Positions 9,305 through 21,054 of a stretch of 64,000 nt of DNA are shown in pieces. Position numbers and translations under genes: made by a program. The stretch's first letter is position 1. Every line of letters begins with the position of its first letter. Source of the stretch: Diploscapter coronatus (lineage: Eukaryota > Nematoda > Chromadorea > Rhabditida > Rhabditidae); contig OZ038423.1 in the NCBI GenBank assembly GCA_964036155.1, forward strand, positions 79,623,249-79,687,248, written 5' to 3'. Below the pieces are notes generated by a model. The model did not search any database and was not told where the DNA came from. It saw only the letters and a list, made by a program, of their open reading frames with translations.

Positions 9305-12032
9305 ATGCCATTGAGTTCTATATTAGAATATAAGAAGTTCACTGTATTTTGCACATTATTCATTGGTACGTGGTTTCTTGATCACCTGGAAAATGCATGA
9401 CACTAAGATACTAGACGTGCGAAACAGTATGGGGTTAGGGGAGGGGAGGATAGATTACTGAGATTCTTTTTTGAAATTATTTAGCATGTCTTAGTATCTT
9501 GGTATCATACATTTTCCAGGTTGCCGGCTTCTCTAAAATAATTATCTAGAATCTTACAATTCCAAAAGTATTTTTTTAACCTATGGATTATAAAAACATT
9601 ACAGTATATCATTTTGATGATCGAATTTATTTCAAACTTCAATTCTTAATGGGGTTTATTCAGGTAAGTTGACGGAAACACTGAAAGACTTTCGAAAAAC
9701 ATTTTTTCCTGTTAAATAATTATGTTCGTTCAGCTTCCGATTAACCTTTTCGGCCTATTTTGCATAATTTTTGTTTCACCTAAAGCGATGACTCTTTATT
9801 ATAAAGTCTTGCTAGCAAAACTTCAATGCACGTAAGTAAATTAAGAAAAATATTAAATTTTAATTCCTTTTCTATTGGTTTAAAAATTAAATGACTACAG
9901 CATTTTAAATTTCAATTATTTTGAGTCGAAAATACACTTTATTTGAAATTTAGTATAATTTGTCTTGAATTACAAATGTCCTGGTTATCTATGCCAATGC
10001 TTTTTGTACCCCATCTTGCTGGTAAGGGTTATTACCATTAAAATTTTATCAATAACAATATATTGGACGGCCCGAAGTGATGTTGCAATTTTTGTTCAAA
10101 TTTAAGTTGCGACTTTACTTCCGGGACACCCGAAATGATGAGACTTTCATAACGCTTGAATACTGAATTCGGGTTAAATTTGTAATCTCGTAATCTCCAA
10201 GGAAAAAAGTCAAAATGTTTTAGTTTAATTTTGAAGTTCTTTTTATAGTTTGAGTTATGGTTTTTATAATTTTAGGCTATGCAAATGGTCTATTTCAACA
10301 TTTAGGAGTTCCACCTGTCATTCAACTCCTGATATTCTTCTACTCATTAACTGGTTTTCTAGCAAATTAGTGCTAAGGCGAAATTGGATTTCACAAATTC
10401 GAGATTAAAATAGAAACTGAAGGACTAAACTTTTCAAAAATCCTCGAAATTTTTTAATCAAAATTGAAATGAAAAATTTCGTCTCGGTTTTATAGAAAAT
10501 ACCGGCTCCCTGAATAAGACGGTGAAACAGAGGGACGGTGGGTTGAAAAATGGGAAACTTGGGGGTAGATTAATTCTTATCAGGAAATGTGTCTACCATA
10601 GGTACTGATCATTTTAAGATCATGATCACCCTATCCAAAACCTAACCCTAGCCCTATATATCCGTATTTCCATTTATCAACCCACTGTTCGTCTTTTCTA
10701 CCGTCTTATTCAGGGAGCCAAAATACCACATTTTGCGGCATGCTTGTTTTAAGATTATGGAGTGACCTTAGTCGAATGCTATGAATATCGTTATCAATGC
10801 TCTCGAATTGAAATGGCTAATACCCCGAAATTAACTACGAAGCGAATGATGGCAACGATTATTTTCGAATTGGCTTACACGAATTTTTCCTTGGTTTCAC
10901 TAATTCATTATCCGTTTGACAATATGAACATCGCAAAGTTGGAAATCGCTAAGGTTAATTTTACATTAAACTTAAAAAAAAAAACTTGTTTTAGCAAATG
11001 AAAGAGGTTCCTGATGCTCTGTTCTATGCTCGAGCCATTGTTATTGATACTTGCACATTCTGTGAAATACACATCGCTCTAATTTTCGGAGTTATATTTT
11101 CAGTTTTGGTAATTTTTAATGAATTATTTCAGAAATTAATTAAAAATGAATTTGATCTGTTATCAAAATGGAGGATTGTGAAACTGAAGATGAACAGATA
11201 TCGTAATTATTTGAATAAATGATTTTCGTCTTTCGAAAACTAAATTTCGATTCCGAAATTTTAAAATAGATCTTATCAAAGTCGTGCTGTAATTCTATTA
11301 TAAAGCTAGTTTTGATAATGGATTAAATCGTATATTATTTTAAACGAATTTTTACCTTTTCTAATGATGATTCTTTGATGAAAAAATTTAGCCAATGCTC
11401 ACGTTCGCTGGCCTAATCATACGAAATTTGACTCGTCATAGACATTCATTTTCAGCTGCAACTCTTCGCTTGCAAAGATCGTATTTTCAAGTGCTAGGAG
11501 CTAATGTAAGAAGATTTGCAGGTTAATCAAATATAAAAAAGATCTTTTTAGACAATAATTCCTTGGGTTTTTGTATCAATTCCGATCATTTTTTGTACGG
11601 TTGGCGATTTTCGTCCAGGTGAGATTATAAAACATCAATGAGTATCTTCTAATAAATTCTGCAAAAATTTTCAACTTGAACATGAATGATCGATAGATGA
11701 AAAGTTATTCAAAAATTATGATTTATCTAAAAATTCGTTTAGAAGTAACAAATGCATTCGAAGTTTATGCCTGCCAACATGGGGTTATCGGAACCATAGC
11801 AATGATTCTCACAGGAAAATGTTATAGGGACTATGTCAAGAATAAGTTCACCCAATTTTTAAGTTGCATACCGAATAATCAAGTTGGAGTGGGTAAGAAC
11901 GACTTTTTATTTCAAAATAAAAACGTAAATGGTGGAATTTCAGTCAATTCATCGGTGGTCGAGAGGTCAACCAATCAACCGAAGACTAACCAAGCAGGAC
12001 AGCAAATTAATCAAATTCAACCAGAGAATTAG
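9305..12032 (+). CDS. Serpentine receptor class h-like (Srh) chemoreceptor
   Basis: A second predicted seven-transmembrane nematode chemoreceptor on the same strand. In-frame exons start MPLSSILEYKKFTVFC at 9305 and continue YHFDDRIYFKLQFLMGFIQ, LPINLFGLFCIIFVSPKAM, an exon with LELQMSWLSMPMLF, and one ending IQLLIFFYSLT. A junction with YGVTLVECYEYRYQCSR gives the family's acidic/basic intracellular motif. Then come an extracellular loop (about 10880-11120), LRLQRSYFQVLGAN, TIIPWVFVSIPIIF, and a last span with QHGVIGTIAMILTG followed by YRDYVKNKF. That order, loop-Leu-Gln before span 6 and HG...GT...YR after span 7, is the Srh pattern. The tail is Asn/Gln rich. The long intron between YSLT and DYGV holds the 10502-10720 foldback. 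AATAAA at 12132 is a likely poly(A) signal. The end of exon 7, near 11110, is uncertain. Confidence 0.78.
9384..9527. mobile_element. Foldback element in first intron of Srh-like gene
   Basis: ACCTGGAAAATGCATGACAC at the left is mirrored by GTATCATACATTTTCCAGGT at the right. The arms enclose AAACAGTATGGGGTTAGGGG. A match in overall design, though not in arm sequence, to the elements at 5101 and 7021. Confidence 0.7.
10502..10720. mobile_element. Foldback element with GGCTCCCTG ends in Srh-like intron
   Basis: CGGCTCCCTGAATAAGACGG is opposed by CCGTCTTATTCAGGGAGCC. Further in, GGTGGGTTGA opposes TCAACCCACT. The terminal nine bases also end the element at 63367-63488, so the two may be related. 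Confidence 0.75.
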
Positions 12033-13342
12033 AAAGATTTAAAAAAAAATATTTTTGTAATTGTCATCGCACCAAACTAGATTATCATGACTAGCTGATG
12101 TTTTTATTCTACATACATTGTACACTAAAGCAATAAAGCAATATGTATGTCTTATCTTATTGGAGTAATTTGTCAATTTTCAAACAGATCTGTTCACGCT
12201 AAATCGAAAATCATCATGCTCCTAAACTTTGTTCGCACTGTATGTTTTGAAATAAGTAGCTAGATTTTAGGAATTTTTGACCGTAACAATTTTTTTATTT
12301 CAATTAAAACATTTTCTGACAAAACCATTTTTAAATCGTGAAAAGGTATTTCAGTATGGTTATATTTATCTTACTCATTAAGACGGTAACAGTCAAAAAC
12401 GGACTTTCAATTATTGTTGATGAGCTACGAAAATTGTCGTGTTTCAAAGCCAAAAAGAAAGAAAAATCAGTATTCATTTCATAATGGAAGAAAAAAGGAG
12501 CCACAAAAGCAGACGCTTACTTCAAGTCTTTACAAGCGTCTTGGGAATAGATAATTAAAGATCTTTTTTTAATAAATAAATAAATGACTATCTCTGATTT
12601 TTATTTAATGTTCACGACTATCATTTTATAGGCGTTTTTCAAAGTTAATGGATATTGAATGAGTGCCAAAATTATTCCAAGTCTTTCAAAGTTTCACCTT
12701 CTGGATCTCACCGCTAACATGCCCAGATCTTATTGAAGAATTATCAGAAAATATAGATGGATATGGTCATGATATCGCTGCGAAAGTGCTGATATGAATA
12801 ATCCCAAAATATGAACTCAGTGATTCATATCTGTCAAAATTTTATGATAATGATATAAACCCGCCATAAACCTAGGAAGCATTTGAGTCCGACTCAAAAA
12901 TATACAGGGGGTAAGTCGCAAATATGATGATCGTCCTCCAGGGCTGTTGCGGAAGTTTCTATTCCGACTCCGACCTCTCGAGAATTTCAATTCCGATTCC
13001 GAATTTTTTAAAATTCGATTCCGCAACAGCCCTGGTTGCGACATTTCCGAGTTACTCATTATTTTTTTTATTGATGCTCGAAGTTGCTGAATCAAAAACT
13101 ATTGCCAAAAGATGATAAAATAATATTCGATTTTTAATTCATGCAACTACAAAATTTGATCTGAAAATATGAAGTCCAGTGAAGCTCAACATAATTTATT
13201 CAAGACAACGAAGATACAATGGTTAACTCCAAATTTGTTCTGAAATATTCAGAAATGTAGCCACAGAAACAGTATTCACTGACAATTAATTTCACAACAT
13301 TAAGATGAATTGTTGCTTTTTATAGAACATTCCACTGTTGCA
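12033..13342. other. Intergenic region between Srh-like gene and cysteine-rich peptide gene
   Basis: The stretch holds the Srh-like poly(A) signal (12132), a near-palindromic element at 12938-13035, and AATAAA read on the minus strand at 13195-13200, which suits the 3' end of the peptide gene. No further gene is visible. Confidence 0.6.
12938..13035. mobile_element. 98-bp terminal-inverted-repeat element with CAGGGCTGTTGCGGAA ends
   Basis: CCAGGGCTGTTGCGGAA at the left is the exact inverse of TTCCGCAACAGCCCTGG at the right. The inside has repeated ATTCCGA words. The ends resemble the CAGGG starts of hAT transposons, but I see no clear 8-bp target duplication, so the class is a guess. Confidence 0.7.
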
Positions 13343-13906
13343 TCAACATTTGAATTTGACGTCACACAATCTGCACCAATATGGACATTTTCCTGAGCAG
13401 CAGCCTTCACTCACACAGCTTGGCGGTAGACACTGCCTCTTTTGACGGACCACAGTCATGAAACCCTGCAATCGTGATCATTTAAAGATTGCTTTGTGTA
13501 ATTTCATAAATATAATTAAAATATCATCATAGCTTTCTTCCTCATACTATTTCTAGTCAGTAAAAGTGGAGATATCGCTGAATTAGAGGGACAACCAGTA
13601 AACGTTGTACACTCGTACAATGGCCTAGCTTATTCTAACCTAACCCTAGACCATAACACATTGACTGTACGAGTTTTACTAATGGCCAAATTAGAAAAAT
13701 TTCAGAAAACTTATTTTAATGGCTGACCCAAAAATAAAAGTGAGAAGTTCTACAGATATTCTTTGCAATTATAATTTATTAGATGATGAAATAATTTGTA
13801 TCATAATTACCAAATTCTCACTTACTTCTTTATCAGCTTGTTCAGACAAATGGACTATAGCCAGCAGAGCAAAGCAGATCAGAAGCACCAAAGTCAGAGC
13901 TTTCAT
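13343..13906 (-). CDS. Secreted cysteine-rich small peptide (67 aa, two exons)
   Basis: Exon 1 (13826-13906) reads MKALTLVLLICFALLAIVHL then SEQADKE and stops at a consensus GTAAG donor, phase 0. Exon 2 (13343-13465) begins after a TTGCAG acceptor: GFMTVVRQKRQ, then a region with eight cysteines spaced C-x4-C-x4-CC-x3-C-x3-C-x2-C-x5-C and a stop straight after the last Cys. The first 20 or so residues form a clean signal peptide. RQKR just before Gln is a good pro-peptide cleavage site, which would release a 30-residue peptide with N-terminal Gln and four possible disulfides. AATAAA lies 143 bases past the stop, and a TATTTAAGG box lies about 75 bases upstream of the ATG. The family is not recognised. 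By architecture it could be an antimicrobial, signalling or other disulfide-rich secreted peptide. The intron contains a weak foldback (about 13590-13690). Confidence 0.75.
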
Positions 13907-16176
13907 TTTTATCAAGTTAGAAATGGTTTCGCGAAAATCAAGATTGTGAGAAAAGGCTGTTTATTACGGAATTCTGATTTCCTTAAATACGTTTCTCCGA
14001 TCAGGCATTTATTTGACAGTTATCAACATCTAGTTTGAGTCGAATTTAATCAAATGCATACAATTTTGACTCTTCTTTGAAAGAGCTTGTGATTGGACAG
14101 AGTCTTGGTATTGCGCGCTATTCATCAATATTAGAAAAGAGCTGACAAACTCATGTTGACGTTTATTTAACATCGAAAAATATATTTTATTATTCACGCT
14201 CGAACGATATATTTGGTGATAAACATGTTTTGTTGCGCATTAAAAATTCGAGAAGTAAGATCGCTACGCGTGGGTGTTGTTTGTGGGTCTAGTGGGCTTT
14301 GGTTTGAGATTCCCGTTTAGCTACAGCGGAACGAGACATGTTTTAGGATAATATCAAGTGTGCTAGCAACAAATCGAAACTGATAAGTAGCAAATTCATT
14401 AATTATCTAAACCTTTCGATGATTAAGTTAAAGGCGGATTTCTCTATTCTAACCCCCGAAAGATCATAAAATAAATAGCCATAGCAAAACTTTGTGGAAC
14501 GATAAAATTCCGGACAGCACGATTTTATGGCAATTCGAGTCGATTTTATTAACGCCAGAATTTTTTGAGGTCATAAAGAAAGGGAAACCCCACCACATTC
14601 CTTTCACAATTTTGCATGCAGTTTTGAAAATGTTTTGAAACTTACCCCTTTCATTTTCAAAAATTTCAAAAGAATTCAGAATTTTTCCAACTTACCATTT
14701 TTATGAGAATAGGAAAAATGATCGCTTTTCTAGCATTTTCGAAATGTTTATGTTTTTCTTCGGGTTTTTTTCACGTTCCTTTACAACACGACTAACCACA
14801 CGTGCATGGTCTGATATTGGTTCTTTCAGAATTTTTAATAAAAATCTCGAGTCTTCCCTTACCTACTCATAAAATGCCATTTTGTCTTCGAAATTCCATA
14901 ATTTTTATCGATTTTATGAGAGAATGAAGATCAGCTTTCAATGGATTCCTTTAGAGTTGACTTTATACCAATTGAAAATAATTTTCCCAAAAATATATTT
15001 CACCCGGTTTAGTTTCCTATTTTAAACGTTGATGAGGGATTTTTGATCGTGCCTCAAGAAAACGTCTAGGCAACAATTTTCGCGTGCTACTTTACAACGT
15101 ATCAAGCTTCTTCGGCTGACTTGCGGAGGTCAGGATAGCCCTTTTCTCATTACCTCTGAATTTTTCTATCTTTCGTCCTATAATTAAGGGTAGGGCAGAA
15201 AATCCGGTTGACATACTTGAAAGCTTGATCTTCACTATTTTTCCTCTCACTTTTTCATGCTATTTTGTGCTAGAGTTTCAGGAATGATTAGTTCTAAGTT
15301 TCAGTTGCGTAAACTCCCATTCATTTTTGCATCATCTTAAACTCAGGTATGAAATTACCTAACGTCACTCTTTTAGTGCATTCTCATCCATGACTTCAAG
15401 CCCTATATTATGTCTTTAGAAATTTCATCGAATCATAAAATATCCGATATTTTATGGGGCGTTTGAACCTCGTGATAAGAGGGGTTTCCTAAGGGATCAA
15501 ACTTTTTTACCTTTTTTCGATTTCTCTAGTTATTATTTATGAAATGATAGTCCCAGGGAAACATTGTTCCATCAGTTTACCTTTCGATTTAGTGTGGGAT
15601 GGTTTAGATTAAAGCTTAAACTCCTGACGCATAAAACTCAAGAAAAGTTGTGTTTGTTATTGGGTTTAGGGACTTACTCTATAGACTTACAGAAATTTTC
15701 GTGTTCTTCTAAAGTTCGTCTCTTCCAATGCTTAAGGATAGATCGACAAACCGTTAGGTGCATGGGTTTCTATCCTTGAAATTTCTATGACATCATTTGC
15801 AAAAAGAATTTAATTTCTTGATTTTCGGCAGGGTTTTAAAGATTTCTCTTCATAGATTGAACTCACATGAGTCAGATTCGTTTTCTAAAGATTCTATCTT
15901 TCCGATAAATATTTTCATAGCATTACTATTCCCTAAGGTTTCCTTCGTAGTTCTTGAAAAGTCTACGAAAATCTTCGTAAATATTCCCTTTGCATATCAT
16001 TAAAAATCAACTTTACTCATCCTTAAACTTTACTTGAATAGTAATTTTATAGGAGAGCCTATGAATTGTTTTTCCTTTGCTAATAACTCGACTTTTATAC
16101 ATAATCGCGTATCTTTTTGCTATTCATAATTTTCTTTTTAATTTTAGTAAGTCGATTGCTAGATATAAGCTTTTCG
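13907..16176. other. Upstream region of peptide and first glutaminase genes
   Basis: Holds the promoter side of both flanking genes. Open frames at 15564-15779 and 15797-16003 have no motifs. The block is rich in TTTTATGG/CCATAAAA-type words (14521, 14868, 15435), like the blocks at 21480-23340 and 24780-25340. No gene is supportable. AAGATCAGC occurs at 14928. Confidence 0.5.
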
Positions 16177-19100
16177 ATGATGAATTTGAGCAATTTGGTT
16201 ATTGATACTGATAATCAGGCTGATAGTAAACCCTCGGCTGCCACTCGTAAGAAATATTTATTTTTAAATTTTTATCTTAATTAAAACATTGAATATTTTC
16301 CCAAAACATTGTATATTTAGAAAGCTTCATTGAGAATCAGAACTCTAAACATATCAATTCTATGAAATCTTTGAAAGTTGAGATCAAACATTTAGATGAT
16401 TTTCGAATTTCGAAAAAATCGAACGCACCATTTCACAAATTTAGATTCATAAGCTCCAATTTGAGATATATACATTCGAGAAGAATGTTAGGTCAATCAA
16501 TTTTGATGAAAATTTCGCGAATTTAGTTCAAACGATTGGCGAAATTCTGGAGAGAAAAACCTCCGTAGCACAGATTATGTCGCGCACTGAAAGTGGATTG
16601 AATCAGTCCTTTTCGCTGCGTAGCTCTCATCCCGAGAACGTCATTTTCGAGCTCTTCAAAGTCCCCAACACAAACAAGGAGGTCGCCAGTTTGACCAAGC
16701 TTTTGAAGGTACGCTTCAAAATTTCTTTACGGCTAGATATTTAGCCAGGTTTTTCTTCCTTTAATATGCAGAAAATTCGTATATTCATCTCTTCTTTTAG
16801 ACTCACTTTATGTCTTCACCTAGATTTAGAAATGCTGTTGAAATTTTTAAACAATCCCAAAATTTAACACTTCCATAAAAGTTGGCTGATTGATAAGAGC
16901 TAACCCATAAAAATCACCCAGAAAAAATCGATTTTTAGGTGCTGCGATCCTTTGGAATTCGTGAAAATGACCCCAGACTCAGAGTAATGATGGAGAAGAT
17001 CAGGAACATTGAAGAAGATGACGATGACGACATCAGGCACTTAGCCCTGAACAAGGAACGATTTAAGGAGTAAGGGCTTGGCAATTTTGAAAATTTGAAA
17101 TTTTATGAGGATCAGCTTTTTCATTAGAAAAAGATGACTTTTAAAGACTTTTTTGATCAATTTTATCTTGAAAATTCACATTTATTTTATGAGGATCAGC
17201 CTTAAAAGATAGAGTCCAGGGTGATTCAACCATGTCTGACTCTCCTCTCACAAACCCTTCGAAATCGGCTGATTATCCCGAATTGGACTGAATTTTGTGG
17301 CCAGATGACTACGATCTACAATGAATGTGCAACAATTAGCGATGGCAAAGTGGCTACCTATATTCCTCAGGTAAGAGATATATGAAATCTCAAACACATA
17401 TCAGCATCATATGATAAAGCATAGGCTTAAAATTCAAACTTTATTCGGCACAATACATTTTGAAAAGGATATATGAAATGCTCAATTTTCAGTTAGCCCG
17501 AGTGAACCCGAATATCTGGGGCATGTCTATCTGCACGATTGACGGCCAACGGTTTTCTCTCGGCGATTCGAATACTCCTTTCTGTGTGCAGTCGGTTTCG
17601 AAGGTGGGCGAAACAACATCTAATTTAATTTTTGCAATATTAGGAAAGTTTTATATGAAAGAGTGGGCAGGACTTATTTTTTATATACTGCAAATTTATT
17701 GCAGGCTTTCAACTACGCAATTGTGTCCTCGGATGTGGGCAGTGATAAAGTGCATCAGTACGTCGGACATGAGCCTTCCGGAAGATTGTTTAACGAGATT
17801 TGTCTGGATGGCAACGGTACATTTTTCATAATATTAGAAAAATCTATGAAGATCAACTTTTTATATGATTTTGCTGAGCAGAAAAGGTTGATATTCATCA
17901 TATTACAGAGTCGATTATTTTTGCAAAAATTCTCTTCTATGCTAATGAACTATAAAAGTATTTCCAGCAAATTAAAGATTTTTCCTGTAAAAAATAAAAT
18001 CCACGATCTTCTCATTCGACCATAATAACAATTCAGGACTCCTTGTATTTACAGACTACAGACAGCTCTTTTTCTTATTTCTCTGCTTTTCCTACATTCC
18101 CTGCCCTCCCTATACATCTGCAAATACAAGGGGTTCAATTTAGGAAAGCCCCACAACCCGATGATCAACGCTGGCGCGATTATCATGACCTCGTTGATTC
18201 GAAACGACTTGGACATGGCGGATCGTTTCGAGTTTGTTCTGAACGAATACAAGAAAATGGCTGGTGGGGAATTCATCGGATTCAATAATGCTACCTTCGT
18301 GTCGGAAAGGGCTACAGCTGATCGGTAAGTTGGAAAAATGTTTTAAGAAGTCGAGTTGTTTTTTAGGATTTCATAAATTATATATTATCATCAAATTGCT
18401 TAATTTTTTTTAATGGATTTCACATGAAAAAGGGACTGTTTTCATAGAATTTTTCATAAACAAGAATTTCAACAAAATCGGTATTTTCAGAAATTACGCC
18501 CTGAGCTATTACATGAAGGAAAACAAGTGTTTCCCACCCGGAACTAGGGCTCTGAGGGATGAACTCGATTTGTACTTCCAACTTTGCTCGGTTGAGACCA
18601 CCTGTGAATCTGCAGCTGTAATGGCAGCTACTTTGGCTAATGGGGGTAAACTCGGCACTTCTAATAGTTCAACTAATAAGAGACATAGGAAGGAATCAGA
18701 GTATTGAGTTATTGTTGATCCCGAAATCTGGGAAGTCGAAAATGAGGGGAGAAAAGAAGCGATTTTAGGCGCCAGTCTCTCCCTTTCGCGTGCTATTTCT
18801 TGATTTTCTATCCACTAAAAATAACTGCATCATTTTAAAACGCCTCTCAGACTTCGGTATCATCAACAATATTATTTGGATAGGGACGCATTTTAGCGTT
18901 GATTTTTGAATATGGATAGTTTGTCGGCATGATATTATATTTTAGTTAACGCAAATTCATCTAATTAAAATCGGAAACATAAGTGAAAACACATTATTTC
19001 TCAGAAACTTCAATAATATATTCCCGTTTTAGGAGTCTGTCCCCTAACAGACGAAGTGTGCATCAATTCTCAGCCTTGTAGAGATGTTTTGAGTCTGATG

Positions 19101-21054
19101 TATTCCTGCGGCATGTATGATTTCAGCGGAAAATTCGCGTTTCAGGTACATATTTTCAGGCAATTTATCTAAAAAATTTAATAACTCACGTTTTTTCTCA
19201 ACTTCTCTAAAAATTGTCATGTTTTTCGTGTCAGGTCGGCCTACCAGCGAAATCTGGCGTATCGGGCGTAATGATTGTCGTGGTGCCAAACTTAATGGGG
19301 ATCGCACTTTTCTCGCCACCACTCGATAAAATGGGCAATTCCTGCAAGGGCGTTGCGTTTTGTAAGGTAGGCTGAAAGTTGAAACCCGAAAACCAAGTTG
19401 GTCCTCATAAAAATTGGTCTTCCCTTTATGCTGCCTCAAGTAGTCGGTCATTGGCCATATATCCTGGCCTTCATCGTAAACTAGAGCATTCAGAAACTTA
19501 TCGAAAAGTTCAACTTCCATAACTACGACTCTTTACTTCATGCGGATTCTAAGAAGCTCGACCCTCGAAGATCCCGCTCTCATAGAGATGCTGATATGAT
19601 CGTCAATCTGCTTTTTGCCGCTAAAAATGGCGATTACGAGATGATCCGAAGGTGGGCGGGGCTTATAATTCATTTTTGCAATTCCAAGGCACGCCTATTT
19701 GTATTTTCCTCTGCCAAACTAGGCAATTTTAGGATGTACATGCAAGGAACAGATTTGGAAATTGTTGATTATGACGGAAGAACAGCCCTTCACATAGCGG
19801 CATCTGAAGGTCATTTGAAAGTCGTGAAATTCTTGGTCAAAGTTGCCAAGGTTCATTTGGAGCCGAGAGATAGGTATGTTGGAGAAAAGTTTGAAGAAGC
19901 GAATTTAAAAGCAATATACAGAGTTGTTTTTTGAAGAAAAATTTCGAGACGAACATTTTGAAGAAAGGGAGTTTGACATTTTAGATGGCAAAGAACCCCG
20001 CTAGACGACGCGAAAGAGTTCCATCATGAAGCAGTCGTTAGATTCCTGGCCAAGAAAACTGAACGAAGCGCAAGGAATAGTCTACAAGAAGGGAGCGAAC
20101 ATAGTTGGAGGTAAAATTTCAGGGAGTTTACTCTCTTACCTTTTTATACCATGTCTCTAAATAGGTAAACCACGAAAAAAACTGATATTCATCAAAAATG
20201 CATATTTTTAAGCAAAATTAAAATATCGTAAGATAGTGTGCATAAATTCAAAAAATGTGTAATACAGAAAAATGACATAATTTTCAGCAATTGCGACAAA
20301 GACGAGGACTCTTCGTCGGAAGACGAATTCGGCGTCTGCGGGATGTGGGACGTCTTGGCCCCCACGGAGTACGGCAACCACCTGTCGAACGGGGATCGGA
20401 GTAGGCGTGGCCAGCTCCCTTTCAGCTTGCAACAACTGCTGTTTTGCAATCACATCACACACTTTTAACATCATAAATTCAATGTTAAAATCACATGAGA
20501 AGCGACCCTACCCAATCTCTTTCGAGCATTTCTTTTGAAAGAATATAGAATAGATCCGATAAAATTCGTAGAAAAATGTTAGCATCCCTAGAGATTTTCT
20601 TTTAAAATAAATTCCATAATTAACGAGAAAATACTTGACTAGAACACAGAAAAGCTAATCATTTATTTTTTTCTGAAAATCCTAAAAAGAATGCCATTTT
20701 TAGGGGCGCGTCGCCTGGCGGCAGCAGCGGTATCTCAGTCGAAACCGGCTGGTCTAACGGAACAACAACCAACTCAGCAGAAACAACAACAACTGCAACC
20801 GATGGCTGGTAATCGTCGGAGACTGTCCGCTCCTCAGTAAGTCGACGAAAAATTTCGACTTTTTCGGATTTCCCTTTAATTTCTTTCTATAATTTAAAAA
20901 TATCTTTGGATATATCATTTCCTTCCTCTTATTTGAAAATATATGTTCTCTCTCTCTCACTCGCTTAAAAGTCGTAATCTTTTGATGTCCTTTTTAATTT
21001 TTGAACATTTCCAGAGAAGCCGATGAAGACGAGGAGTTTTTTCATCAATACTGA
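16177..21054 (+). CDS. glna: Glutaminase (phosphate-activated type) with ankyrin repeats, copy 1
   Basis: Hydrolyses glutamine to glutamate and ammonia, in mitochondria in known animal homologues. About 16 exons join in frame. Exon 1 (16177-16246, [17 protein letters not shown]) is followed by [15 protein letters not shown] and the helical N-domain. The serine-dependent catalytic domain then shows QSVSK (the S-x-x-K catalytic pair), [67 protein letters not shown] and [11 protein letters not shown]. Two ankyrin-type units follow ([24 protein letters not shown]). The C-terminal tail is unlike copy 2: it is acidic ([12 protein letters not shown]), then Ala/Gln rich, ending [12 protein letters not shown]. 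All catalytic residues I know of are present. Paralog of the gene at 23461, in tandem. AATAAA at 21320 is a likely poly(A) site. An intron at about 18708-19030 holds a family-I foldback. The symbol is used for the C. elegans family only. Confidence 0.92.
18712..18868. mobile_element. Foldback element, family I, in glutaminase intron
   Basis: TTGTTGATCCCGAAATCTGG at the left is mirrored by CAGACTTCGGTATCATCAACA at the right (core ATCAACA). The inside has AAGAAGCGATTTTAGGC and GTGCTATTTCTTGATTTT. The element at 46578-46742 is a clear second copy in the opposite orientation. Confidence 0.8.

Noticed and set aside
12817..13115. Overlapping frames on both strands over the palindromic element
   Set aside because: They cross the 98-bp inverted-repeat element. 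Symmetry of the element explains open frames on both strands.
19044..19520. 158-codon minus-strand frame across glutaminase-1 exons
   Set aside because: It is the antisense shadow of conserved glutaminase exons. The plus-strand reading has catalytic motifs and the minus one has none.
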